DNA of 64,000 nt from Vibrio sagamiensis NBRC 104589 (GTDB lineage: Bacteria; Pseudomonadota; Gammaproteobacteria; Enterobacterales; Vibrionaceae), in the NCBI RefSeq assembly GCF_007990935.1, contig NZ_BJXJ01000001.1, forward strand, positions 62,001 through 126,000. The letters are read 5' to 3'. Under the pieces are notes generated by a model. It was not told the origin of the DNA. It searched no databases and was given only the letters and a program-made list of their open reading frames with translations. A program made the position numbers and the translations under genes. Below, one piece after another: positions 56,704 through 64,000 of this stretch; position 1 is the first letter of the stretch; every line of letters begins with the position of its first letter.

Positions 56704-57231
56704 GTGTTAAATAAAATCCACCATCAACTCGTCAACAATGCCGCATTAATTTTGCGCTCTCCGATACGACTAATCCCTGTTGCCTTACAAAGAAAAGTTT
56801 TATTAGAAGGATTAAGAGTTGTTTTTCAAGATGCGTTAGAAGATGGAGATTTTGAATTTCTGAGAAATAGGTGGCTTAAAATTGAAATTAAAGATTTACG
56901 TTTCACGTGGTATATCAGTTATCAAGATGACAAATTAATCGTTGCCGATAAATTGGTTCAGGAAAATGTCTGTTTTAGTGGTAATCTAAACGACTTAGTG
57001 CTAATTGCTGGTCGTAAAGAAGACCCTGATACGTTGTTTTTCCAACGTCGCCTCTCGATTGAAGGCGATACTGAACTGGGTTTAGAAGTGAAAAACTTAA
57101 TGGACAGCGTTGACTTGGAACAGTTACCCAAATCTATACAAATGGCCTTGGAAATGTTAGCTGGCTTTGTTCAAAAAGGCATCCAAGTGCCAGTACAAAA
57201 AAACGGAGTTTCAAATGCTTATTCGAACTGA
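56704..57231 (+). CDS. ubiT: Ubiquinone biosynthesis accessory factor UbiT (SCP2 domain)
   Basis: Lipid-binding SCP2 protein that assists anaerobic ubiquinone synthesis, thought to hold hydrophobic intermediates. The protein has 175 residues. The conserved core is RKEDPDTLFFQRRLSIEGDTELGLEVKNLMDSVDLEQLPKS-type sequence, nearly the E. coli one. The start is the GTG at 56704, reading MLNKIHHQL. It is divergent from rocS, so the three anaerobic ubi genes are split around that gene. It overlaps yhbS by 17 nt. Confidence 0.93.
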   Translation: MLNKIHHQLVNNAALILRSPIRLIPVALQRKVLLEGLRVVFQDALEDGDFEFLRNRWLKIEIKDLRFTWYISYQDDKLIVADKLVQENVCFSGNLNDLVLIAGRKEDPDTLFFQRRLSIEGDTELGLEVKNLMDSVDLEQLPKSIQMALEMLAGFVQKGIQVPVQKNGVSNAYSN

Positions 57232-57718
57232 AGCACCTGCAGATATTTTGACGATTGATCGCTTATTAAAAGCGGTATTTCCGACTGATGCAGAAGCCAA
57301 CCTTGTGATGAAACTACGTGAAAATAGTAAACTCACCTTATCACTGGTGGCTTGTACTGAAGAAGGAGAAGTCATTGGGCATGTTTTATTTACTCCTGTT
57401 CTAGTCAATGGTGAAGACTTGTTATGGCAAGGACTAGCCCCGTTAACTGTTGATGAAAAATATCGTCGGCAAGGTATAGGGGCTGAATTAATACGAGCAG
57501 GTTTTGAGTCTTTACGTGATTTTGGCTACCCAGTATGTGTTGTATTAGGTGACCCAAACTATTACTCTCGCTTTGGCTTTAAAGCTGCAGATGAAATTGG
57601 TTTTGATTGTGCGTGGGAAGTCCCACCTGGTGTATTTCGTATTGCTGAGTTAATCAGTGGTCATTGTGAAGGACATTCGGGGCGAATTGATTACGCCAAT
57701 GAATTTGCAGAGCTGTAG
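57215..57718 (+). CDS. yhbS: GNAT family N-acetyltransferase YhbS
   Basis: Predicted acetyl-CoA-dependent acetyltransferase of 167 residues, the same length as E. coli YhbS. The acetyl-CoA loop is VDEKYRRQGIGAELIRAG, and CVVLGDPNYYSRFGF is shared with YhbS. The start is the ATG at 57215 (MLIRTEAPADI) with CGGAG upstream; it begins inside ubiT, showing coupling, as in the enteric yhbT-yhbS pair. The substrate is unknown. Confidence 0.92.
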   Translation: MLIRTEAPADILTIDRLLKAVFPTDAEANLVMKLRENSKLTLSLVACTEEGEVIGHVLFTPVLVNGEDLLWQGLAPLTVDEKYRRQGIGAELIRAGFESLRDFGYPVCVVLGDPNYYSRFGFKAADEIGFDCAWEVPPGVFRIAELISGHCEGHSGRIDYANEFAEL

Positions 57719-57940
57719 AGCTTTTGAAATACTGAACTTGCCTCACGAACGCTGACTTCATTTTACTCAGAAGACAGTTTATTTTTCTGGATTAAGCTTT
57801 GTTCATATAGTAAGACGCTAAGCTTTTTTATTTGGGCTTATCCTAGTTCCGTGATGTCAAATAATAACGAAAATGGACTGGTTCTCTGACGTTAGTGAGT
57901 AAGTCTGATAAGATAACGTCGTTCCAAGAGGTAGCAATCA

Positions 57941-58360
57941 ATGTTCATTAACCAAAAATACTATTTACAAGAAATGGGAATCAGTACATGGGAGCTGATC
58001 CATCCAGAAAAAATACTTGGCTATCAAGCTTCGCAACTGGATTTACCTCGTTCTTGTAAATTACTTCTAGTCTCGCCGATATGTCCAGAAGGCCAAACCG
58101 CATTGATGTTTGAGCGTGTATTGAAAAGTATTAAACTCTGTCTTGATGATGCACTTCATCTAGAACCTCAGCAGCTTTCTCAACTGGGTACTCATGACTT
58201 AGATTGGATCTGGTTTGCAGGGGATGAAGCAAGTGATAACGACTATGAAGCAATCAATAACAGTAAGGTAAAGCGACTTCACTCGCCGCTTTTACAAGAT
58301 ATTGATGGCAATACTGAGCAACGCCGCGCCTTGTGGTTGCAAATTTGTTCTTATTCATAA
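57941..58360 (+). CDS. holD: DNA polymerase III psi subunit HolD
   Basis: Clamp-loader accessory subunit that, with chi, connects the replisome to SSB. The protein has 139 residues. The N-terminal YYLQEMGISTWELIHPE resembles the psi segment that binds the clamp loader, and the C-terminal QRRALWLQICSY matches E. coli ARAALWQQICTY. Psi proteins diverge fast; the gene pair holD-rimI supports the call. GAGG lies 9 bases before the ATG. Confidence 0.88.
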   Translation: MFINQKYYLQEMGISTWELIHPEKILGYQASQLDLPRSCKLLLVSPICPEGQTALMFERVLKSIKLCLDDALHLEPQQLSQLGTHDLDWIWFAGDEASDNDYEAINNSKVKRLHSPLLQDIDGNTEQRRALWLQICSYS

Positions 58361-58371
58361 TGGAGAAAGGC

Positions 58372-58830
58372 GTGACAATTCAAGTAACCCCTATGACAGA
58401 AGAGCATTTAGATCAAGTTTGGCAAATTGAGCAGCAGGCTCACTCTCATCCTTGGGCTGAATCGCTGATTAGAGACCTTTCCAGTCGAGGGGCTTGTCAT
58501 CATGTATTGCTTAAAGAGAAGCAAGTGGTCGGTTACTTTTATGCCCAAAATATTGTTGGGGAAGTGACGTTACTGAATATTGCTATTGCCACTGAGCAAC
58601 AAGGTAAAGGGCTAGGGCGCAAACTGTTAGAGGCGTTCTTGGCGGTTTGTCAGCAAGCAAACGCTGAGAGTGCTTGGTTAGAGGTTCGAGAAAGTAACCT
58701 TTCTGCGATTCATATTTATGAGCAAGCTGGCTTTAATGAAGTAGATCGTCGTTATAATTATTACCCAGCCAAGAACAATAAAGGTAAAGAAGACGCACTG
58801 ATCATGAGCTATTTATTCTTCTTCAACTGA
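58372..58830 (+). CDS. rimI: Ribosomal protein S18-alanine N-acetyltransferase RimI
   Basis: GNAT enzyme acetylating the N-terminal alanine of S18. The protein has 152 residues from the GTG at 58372, which has GGAGAAAGG upstream. An ATG at 58360 overlaps the holD stop (TAATG) but has no ribosome-binding site. The acetyl-CoA motif is ATEQQGKGLGRKLLEAF; WLEVRESNLSAIHIYEQAGFNEVDRRYNYYP is the RimI hallmark. Its last codons form part of a 15-bp direct duplication. Confidence 0.94.
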   Translation: MTIQVTPMTEEHLDQVWQIEQQAHSHPWAESLIRDLSSRGACHHVLLKEKQVVGYFYAQNIVGEVTLLNIAIATEQQGKGLGRKLLEAFLAVCQQANAESAWLEVRESNLSAIHIYEQAGFNEVDRRYNYYPAKNNKGKEDALIMSYLFFFN

Positions 58831-58855
58831 GTTTTTTATGCTTCTTCAACTGAGT
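58818..58855 (+). repeat. 15-bp direct repeat at the rimI 3' end
   Basis: CTTCTTCAACTGAGT occurs at 58818-58832 (containing the rimI stop codon) and again at 58841-58855, a 23-bp period. It looks like a recent short tandem duplication. Confidence 0.85.
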
Positions 58856-59008
58856 GTTTTAAAAGCTTGGTTATGCGACTTAGTCATTGGGAAGATATCA
58901 TTGGTTGCCCCTAAAGCAATAATAAGCGAGAATATCGCGCAATATTGAATCGAATAAAGCTTGTTTGAATATTGAGCAAGCTATCAGACATCAAAGAAGA
59001 CCAGTTTC

Positions 59009-60598
59009 ATGTCAAATACACCTTTTCTAGGCGAAGTTTCTAAACGTAGAACGTTCGCTATTATTTCTCACCCGGATGCGGGTAAAACCACCATTACTGA
59101 AAAAGTACTGTTATTCGGAAACGCGATCCAAAAAGCAGGGACGGTTAAAGGTCGTGGTAACGCACAGCATGCAAAATCAGACTGGATGGAAATGGAAAAG
59201 GAACGTGGTATCTCGGTTACTACGTCTGTCATGCAGTTCCCGTACAACGATTGTCTGGTAAACCTACTTGATACTCCTGGACACGAAGATTTCTCGGAAG
59301 ATACTTACCGTACTCTTACGGCGGTGGACTCATGTCTGATGGTGATCGATGCGGCGAAAGGTGTCGAGGATCGTACTCGTAAGCTGATGGAAGTAACACG
59401 TCTGCGTGATACGCCAATCGTAACCTTCATGAACAAACTTGATCGTGACGTTCGTGATCCAATGGAAGTATTGGATGAAGTAGAAAACGAGCTGGGCATG
59501 ATGTGTGCGCCAATTACCTGGCCAATCGGCTGTGGTAAAGAGTTTAAAGGTGTTTACCACATTCATCGTGACGAAACGATTCTGTACGAATCAGGTCATG
59601 GTCATGAAATCCAAGAAGTGCGCATCATCAAAGGTTTGGATAACCCAGAATTGGATGAGAAGGTAGGTGAAAGCCTAGCCGCGAGCGTTCGTGAAGAACT
59701 TGAACTTGTTATGGGCGCTTGCCCTGAATTTGATCACGAAGCATTCCTTGTTGGTGAACTCACACCAGTTTATTTCGGTACTGCACTAGGTAACTTTGGT
59801 GTTGACCACATGCTAGATGGCCTAACTGAGTGGGCGCCAGCGCCGAAAACTCGTCAAGCAGTAGAGCGTGATGTGGAAGCGACAGAAGACAAGTTCTCAG
59901 GCTTCGTATTTAAGATCCAAGCAAACATGGATCCAAAGCACCGTGACCGTATTGCCTTCATGCGTATCGTATCGGGTACTTACACTCAAGGCATGAAGAT
60001 GAACCACGTTCGTCTTGGCAAGCAAGTAAGTATTTCAGATGCGGTAACTTTTATGGCAGGCGACCGTTCTCGCGCAGAGCATGCTTACGCGGGTGATATC
60101 ATTGGTCTTCACAACCACGGTACCATCCAAATTGGTGATACGTTCACTCAAGGAGAAGCGTTGAAGTTCTCTGGGATTCCAAACTTCGCGCCAGAACTGT
60201 TCCGTCGTATTCGTCTAAAAGATCCATTGAAACAAAAGCAGCTACTAAAAGGTCTGGTTCAGCTTTCTGAAGAAGGTGCGGTACAGGTATTCCGTCCACT
60301 GCAAAACAACGACCTGATCGTTGGTGCGGTTGGTGTGCTTCAGTTTGATGTGGTTGTGGCTCGCTTGAAGTCAGAATACAACGTTGAAGCGATCTACGAA
60401 GGCGTCAATGTAGCAACCGCGCGTTGGGTGGAGTGTGACGATGCGAAGAAACTGGACGAGTTCCAACGTAAGAACCAAACCAACCTAGCATTGGACGGTG
60501 GTGATAACCTAACGTACATCGCGCCAACTATGGTTAACCTAAATCTAGCGCAAGAGCGTTTCCCAGATATCGATTTCCGTGCGACTCGTGAGCACTAA
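59009..60598 (+). CDS. prfC: Peptide chain release factor 3
   Basis: GTPase that recycles RF1/RF2 after termination. The protein has 529 residues, the same as in E. coli. G-motifs are [17 protein letters not shown] and MNKLD; the switch I region contains [30 protein letters not shown] sequence. The C terminus [12 protein letters not shown] is family-typical. The ribosome-binding site is weak. Codon use is that of a well-expressed gene. Confidence 0.97.
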   Translation: MSNTPFLGEVSKRRTFAIISHPDAGKTTITEKVLLFGNAIQKAGTVKGRGNAQHAKSDWMEMEKERGISVTTSVMQFPYNDCLVNLLDTPGHEDFSEDTYRTLTAVDSCLMVIDAAKGVEDRTRKLMEVTRLRDTPIVTFMNKLDRDVRDPMEVLDEVENELGMMCAPITWPIGCGKEFKGVYHIHRDETILYESGHGHEIQEVRIIKGLDNPELDEKVGESLAASVREELELVMGACPEFDHEAFLVGELTPVYFGTALGNFGVDHMLDGLTEWAPAPKTRQAVERDVEATEDKFSGFVFKIQANMDPKHRDRIAFMRIVSGTYTQGMKMNHVRLGKQVSISDAVTFMAGDRSRAEHAYAGDIIGLHNHGTIQIGDTFTQGEALKFSGIPNFAPELFRRIRLKDPLKQKQLLKGLVQLSEEGAVQVFRPLQNNDLIVGAVGVLQFDVVVARLKSEYNVEAIYEGVNVATARWVECDDAKKLDEFQRKNQTNLALDGGDNLTYIAPTMVNLNLAQERFPDIDFRATREH

Positions 60599-60639
60599 TC
60601 GAATCTAACTCGCTTTACCTCGTAAACTAGATCATAAAC

Positions 60640-60678
60640 CGCCGTTAGCTATACACTTATTGCTAACGGCGTTTTTTT
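60640..60678 (+). terminator. Terminator of prfC
   Basis: CGCCGTTAGC/GCTAACGGCG perfect 10-bp stem with a 12-nt loop followed by seven T, 41 bp after the stop. Confidence 0.93.
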
Positions 60679-60723
60679 ATTTGGCGTAACGCGAATTCTA
60701 TGAGTGAAAAAAAAGGGTGTGTA

Positions 60724-60891
60724 ATGAACTGGTTTAAGAAAGGACTCAAACGCTATGACGATTGGTGTAAAGAGATGGGGTTGACGCCTGATCAAAAGCG
60801 CAGTTGTGTTCCGTATAAACAAGACCTAGCTCATAAAGGTGTGCCTGCTAATAAAGCAGAGCAAGAGAAAGCAAACAATGAAACTGTTTGA
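60724..60891 (+). CDS. Small DUF5363-like protein
   Basis: The protein has 55 residues: MNWFKKGLKRYDDWCKEMGL, then LTPDQKRSCVPYKQD and a polar tail. It resembles the short Vibrio/Shewanella DUF5363 proteins with W-C and CVPY signatures, as I remember them; function is unknown. No signal peptide or membrane span is visible. The start is the ATG at 60724 with AGGGTG upstream; an ATG at 60700 is in frame without a ribosome-binding site. It overlaps yjjV by 14 nt, so the two are probably translated together. Confidence 0.8.
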   Translation: MNWFKKGLKRYDDWCKEMGLTPDQKRSCVPYKQDLAHKGVPANKAEQEKANNETV

Positions 60892-61657
60892 TACCCACTG
60901 CCATTTTGATTTCGATGTCTTTCAGCAGGATTTTGCTTACCAGGTTGACCTTGCTCGTGAGCAAGGGGTAGAGCGTATTTTGATTCCGTCTATTGGGCCA
61001 AGTAACTGGGCTCGTATTCAAGATCTGGCCAATCAATACTCTCAGCTTTATTATGCGCTGGGTTTTCATCCCTATTTTCTAAAACCAGAGTTTGAGCAGT
61101 TTGTCCCAGAACTGGAATCGTTACTTTCCTCAACCAACCGACAATGTGTTGCCATAGGAGAGTGTGGTTTGGACTTTGCTATAGATGTGCCTGTCGAGCT
61201 TCAAGAGCAGGCACTTGAATTGCAATTCGAACTGGCAAAACAGTTCGATCTGCCGGTTATTTTACACAGCCGAAAGGCGCACAACCGTCTTATCCAAATG
61301 GTCAAAGCCGCTAAGCTGCCAAAAGGTGGGGTGTTGCATGCTTTTTCAGGCAGCTATCAGCAAGCGATGGAGTGGGTGCGATTAGGTTTTTTTATCGGAG
61401 TCGGAGGGACGATTACCTACCCGAGAGCCAATAAAACTCGTACAGCTATTCAAAAACTTTCCTTGAGTTGTTTGGTTTTGGAAACCGACGCACCAGATAT
61501 GCCATTGTTTGGTTATCAAGGTCAAACTAATCATCCAGAAAAGGCACGTTTGATTTTTAATGAACTATCCTTATTACGTAATGAAAGTGCGCAATCGATT
61601 GCTGAAGTACTGTGGCAAAACAGTCATTCTTTATTTGGGTTAATTAGAGCTAACTAA
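60878..61657 (+). CDS. yjjV: TatD family metal-dependent hydrolase YjjV
   Basis: Predicted cytoplasmic metal-dependent nuclease/deacylase of the TatD family, 259 residues as in E. coli YjjV. Metal ligands are His7/His9 (DTHCHF), Glu in AIGECGLDF, His in ILHSRKAH, His in LHAFSG and Asp in LETDAP, all present. The ATG at 60878 lies inside the small upstream gene. TatD relatives have 3'-5' DNase or quality-control roles; YjjV itself is not well characterised. Confidence 0.92.
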   Translation: MKLFDTHCHFDFDVFQQDFAYQVDLAREQGVERILIPSIGPSNWARIQDLANQYSQLYYALGFHPYFLKPEFEQFVPELESLLSSTNRQCVAIGECGLDFAIDVPVELQEQALELQFELAKQFDLPVILHSRKAHNRLIQMVKAAKLPKGGVLHAFSGSYQQAMEWVRLGFFIGVGGTITYPRANKTRTAIQKLSLSCLVLETDAPDMPLFGYQGQTNHPEKARLIFNELSLLRNESAQSIAEVLWQNSHSLFGLIRAN

Positions 61658-61696
61658 AAAATAAGTTAAAAGAATTAGAAAATGTTCCGCTTTTTA

Positions 61697-61792
61697 TTGT
61701 GAGTTTTGTCACAAAATGACATGAATCAATCATGAATCTTATAAGAAACTGTGAGACCCCCATTACTTTAATGGCTAGGCCATGAGTATAAT
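61697..61792 (+). promoter_or_regulatory. nupC promoter with two CRP sites
   Basis: A perfect CRP site TTGTGAGTTTTGTCACAA (61697-61714). A second half-match TGTGA-N6-CATTA at 61750-61765. The -10 is TATAAT (61787-61792), giving a start near 61799; the CRP centres then fall at about -93.5 and -41.5. Between them is a direct repeat ATGAATC (61721-61727 and 61732-61738), a possible CytR recognition element. This mirrors the E. coli deoP2 plan. Confidence 0.8.
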
Positions 61793-61855
61793 TGCCCCGC
61801 TTTTTATAGCTCCATTTTATTATACGCCAATAAACTTATAAGGAAGTCATAAACT

Positions 61856-63139
61856 ATGAGCCTGTTTATGAGCCTAGTCGGTATGGTTGTGCTACTTGCT
61901 ATTGCATTTGCCTTCTCATCTAACCGTAAAGCTATCAACTTTAGAACTGTGGGTGGCGCATTCGCTATCCAATTTGCACTGGGTGCATTTGTTCTTTACG
62001 TACCTTGGGGCCGTGATGTATTAAACGGTTTCTCAAATGGTGTTGCTAACGTTATCAACTATGGTAACGATGGCTCATCTTTCCTATTCGGTGGTCTTGT
62101 TTCTGACAAGATGTTCGAAGTCTTCGGCGGCGGCGGCTTTATCTTCGCATTCCGCGTTCTTCCGACACTGATCTTTTTCTCAGCACTGATTTCAGTTCTT
62201 TACTACATTGGCGTTATGCAGTGGGTTATCAAGATTCTTGGTGGTGCACTACAGAAAGCGCTTGGTACTTCTCGTGCAGAATCTATGTCTGCAGCAGCTA
62301 ACATTTTCGTTGGTCAAACTGAAGCTCCTCTCGTTGTTCGTCCTTTTGTTCCCAAAATGACTCAGTCTGAGCTATTTGCGGTAATGTGTGGTGGTCTAGC
62401 ATCTGTAGCGGGTGGTGTACTAGCGGGTTACGCTTCTATGGGGGTACCTCTTGAGTACCTAGTAGCGGCATCATTTATGGCTGCTCCAGGTGGTCTACTG
62501 TTTGCTAAAATCCTTCTTCCTGAAACAGATAAACCTCAAGAAGACATCAATGAAGCACTAGATAGCAGCGCTGACAAACCAACAAACGTTATCGATGCAG
62601 CAGCAGGTGGTGCGGCATCTGGTCTACAGTTAGCGCTTAACGTAGGCGCAATGCTGATTGCTTTTGTTGGCTTAATTGCTCTTCTCAATGGTATGCTAGG
62701 TGGTATCGGTGGTTGGTTCGGTATGCCTGAACTAACACTAGAACTTATCCTAGGTTACGCTTTCTCACCACTTGCGTTCCTAATTGGTGTTCCTTGGGAT
62801 GAGGCTGTGGTTGCTGGCTCATTCATCGGACAAAAAATTGTTGTTAACGAGTTTGTTGCTTACCTGAACTTTGTTCCTTACATTGGTGAAAACGCCCAAG
62901 TTATTGCGGCAACTGGTGAAGTAATGTCTGAGAAGACAACAGCAATTATCTCATTCGCACTGTGTGGTTTTGCTAACCTGTCTTCTATCGCAATCCTATT
63001 AGGTGGCCTTGGTAGCCTTGCTCCAAACCGTCGTAGTGATATTGCTCGTATGGGCATCAAAGCGGTATTAGCAGGTACCTTATCTAACCTTATGGCTGCT
63101 ACCATCGCTGGTTTCTGCTTGAGCTTAGCTGCGATGTAA
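61856..63139 (+). CDS. nupC: Nucleoside transporter NupC (CNT family)
   Basis: Concentrative nucleoside symporter of the inner membrane, 427 residues. GQTEAP at 153-158 puts Gln154, Thr155 and Glu156 at the numbers of the nucleobase-binding residues in the V. cholerae vcCNT structure; VVNEFVAY and FANLSSIAI carry the ribose/Na+ site residues. About 8 spans plus two re-entrant hairpins are expected. AAGGAAG precedes the ATG. It lies just before deoC, so nucleoside uptake and breakdown are adjacent. The promoter suggests control by CRP and CytR. Confidence 0.96.
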   Translation: MSLFMSLVGMVVLLAIAFAFSSNRKAINFRTVGGAFAIQFALGAFVLYVPWGRDVLNGFSNGVANVINYGNDGSSFLFGGLVSDKMFEVFGGGGFIFAFRVLPTLIFFSALISVLYYIGVMQWVIKILGGALQKALGTSRAESMSAAANIFVGQTEAPLVVRPFVPKMTQSELFAVMCGGLASVAGGVLAGYASMGVPLEYLVAASFMAAPGGLLFAKILLPETDKPQEDINEALDSSADKPTNVIDAAAGGAASGLQLALNVGAMLIAFVGLIALLNGMLGGIGGWFGMPELTLELILGYAFSPLAFLIGVPWDEAVVAGSFIGQKIVVNEFVAYLNFVPYIGENAQVIAATGEVMSEKTTAIISFALCGFANLSSIAILLGGLGSLAPNRRSDIARMGIKAVLAGTLSNLMAATIAGFCLSLAAM

Positions 63140-63170
63140 TCTATATCGCCTCTCTTTAGAGATACTGAGT

Positions 63171-63213
63171 TAATGCCCTGAAGTGAGCAATCGCTTCAGG
63201 GCATTATTTTTTG
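63171..63213 (+). terminator. Terminator of nupC
   Basis: TAATGCCCTGAAG/CTTCAGGGCATTA perfect 13-bp stem with a 10-nt loop followed by six T, 31 bp after the stop. Confidence 0.94.
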
Positions 63214-63293
63214 TTCCATCGAAAAGAAAGCAACTAATTTTGAGATACAAACCGTTTGCGTCCTTTTTGTTGCTATAGTTCTCCTATGAAACT

Positions 63294-63605
63294 CTATAAG
63301 GTATGAGTGTTAGTTGTATCAAGAGTTTGAATTTCGATACAAAGCGACTCTGAAGTAAAAGTATTAGGATGGATAGTCTCTTTCATACCAAATTGCACAA
63401 GCGTTTTATTGTGTGATGTGATATTAAAGACACGGCAATCATAGAGAGATTGTAGTGCCATAGGCCAACTAGGTACTGTGCGGTGATAAGGATAGCAATC
63501 GGTTTGAGGAACTCTTTGTCCCGAGGCCGAGTCTTCAAGGAAACAAGTCCGTTCATGAAAAGGCCACTCACAGAATTTTGTTGTTAGTTGAACTAGGGTC
63601 AACAT
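63294..63605 (-). CDS. Hypothetical protein, 103 residues
   Basis: I do not recognise it. It starts MLTLVQLTTKFCEWPFHERT and is soluble, with five Cys, several aromatic residues and a mixed composition that looks protein-like (VPQTDCYPYHRTVPSWPMAL). There is no signal peptide or span. AGGGT lies directly upstream of the ATG, closer than ideal. It is antisense to its neighbours and fills an otherwise empty 530-bp gap between nupC and deoC. V. cholerae, as I recall, also has a hypothetical gene between these two genes, which raises confidence. It could still be spurious. Confidence 0.5.
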   Translation of the reverse strand: MLTLVQLTTKFCEWPFHERTCFLEDSASGQRVPQTDCYPYHRTVPSWPMALQSLYDCRVFNITSHNKTLVQFGMKETIHPNTFTSESLCIEIQTLDTTNTHTL

Positions 63606-63611
63606 ACCCTA
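63594..63611. promoter_or_regulatory. TAGGGT-N6-ACCCTA palindrome upstream of deoC
   Basis: A perfect 6-bp inverted repeat with a 6-bp spacer, lying over the start codon of the small hypothetical gene and about 60 bp before deoC. It could be an operator for either gene; the protein that would bind it is unknown. Confidence 0.4.
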
Positions 63612-63670
63612 ATCACTTAGCTCGGAAAAGAGTGGTGAATTTTTTTGAATATTGATTGGAGAAAATAGAA

Positions 63671-64000
63671 ATGAGCGATCTAAAAGCGGCAGCATTACGT
63701 GCTCTGAAACTGATGGATTTAACGACGCTAAATGATGATGATACGGATAATAAAGTGGTTGCGTTATGTCATGACGCTAAATCAGCGGTAGGCAATACGG
63801 CAGCCATTTGTATCTACCCTCGCTTTATTCCTATTGCTAAGAAGACGCTTCGTGAACAAGGTACGCCGGAAGTTCGTATTGCAACGGTCACGAACTTCCC
63901 ACATGGCAACGATGATATCGAAATTGCAGTTGCTGAAACTAAAGCAGCCGTTGCCTACGGTGCTGATGAAGTGGACGTTGTTTTCCCATACCGTGCTTTG
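63671..64000 (+). CDS. deoC: Deoxyribose-phosphate aldolase DeoC (3' end cut by window)
   Basis: Cleaves 2-deoxyribose-5-phosphate to glyceraldehyde-3-phosphate and acetaldehyde in deoxynucleoside catabolism. The first 110 codons are visible: [20 protein letters not shown], then VCIYP-like [33 protein letters not shown] and [14 protein letters not shown], all DeoC signatures. The Schiff-base lysine lies beyond the window. GGAGA precedes the ATG at 63671. It is probably the first gene of a deo operon. Confidence 0.96.
   Translation, partial: MSDLKAAALRALKLMDLTTLNDDDTDNKVVALCHDAKSAVGNTAAICIYPRFIPIAKKTLREQGTPEVRIATVTNFPHGNDDIEIAVAETKAAVAYGADEVDVVFPYRAL

Overview
The window is chromosomal DNA from a marine gammaproteobacterium, almost certainly a Vibrio. 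The evidence is the complete chitin-oligosaccharide (chb) operon next to a chiS-type hybrid sensor kinase, an OmpU-type porin between dacB and greA, and strong similarity of the housekeeping proteins to Vibrio and E. coli orthologues. Base and codon use look uniform. I see no insertion sequence, integrase, prophage, CRISPR array or defence island, so this is mostly core genome. I did not find a plainly new multigene system. The most interesting items are small genes and regulatory DNA.

Region 1 (1-14.2 kb, minus strand) is one long chitin operon. Reading with transcription it encodes a periplasmic chitooligosaccharide-binding protein, two permeases, two ATPases, a GH9 glucosaminidase, a glucosamine kinase, a GH20 hexosaminidase, N,N'-diacetylchitobiose phosphorylase and a hexose-phosphate mutase (cut by the window edge). 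Together they import chitobiose, split it by phosphorolysis or hydrolysis, and feed the sugars into amino-sugar metabolism. The regulator ChiS follows at 14.8-18.2 kb with its own terminator; the 659 bp between them holds the operon promoter.

Region 2 (18.5-34.2 kb) has rsmC, an AI-2E family permease gene, a 39-codon membrane-peptide gene, hemL, erpA (behind a clear IscR-type site), an RND efflux pair, an M23 endopeptidase, tyrS, dacB, ompU, greA and yhbY.

Region 3 (34.3-50.4 kb, plus strand) is the gammaproteobacterial translation/transcription block rlmE-ftsH-folP-glmM-secG-tRNALeu-tRNAfMet-rimP-nusA-infB-rbfA-truB-rpsO-pnp-nlpI. It has many intrinsic terminators, stacked hairpins before rimP and a long RNase III-like stem before pnp.

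Region 4 (50.4-64 kb) has a MarR-MATE pair with matching palindromic operators, the oxygen-independent ubiquinone genes ubiV, ubiU and ubiT split around a GGDEF/EAL gene (rocS-like), yhbS, holD, rimI, prfC, a small DUF5363-like gene overlapping yjjV, nupC with a deoP2-like double CRP promoter, a small unknown gene, and the start of deoC.

All calls come from reading the sequence and remembered family knowledge; no database search was run.
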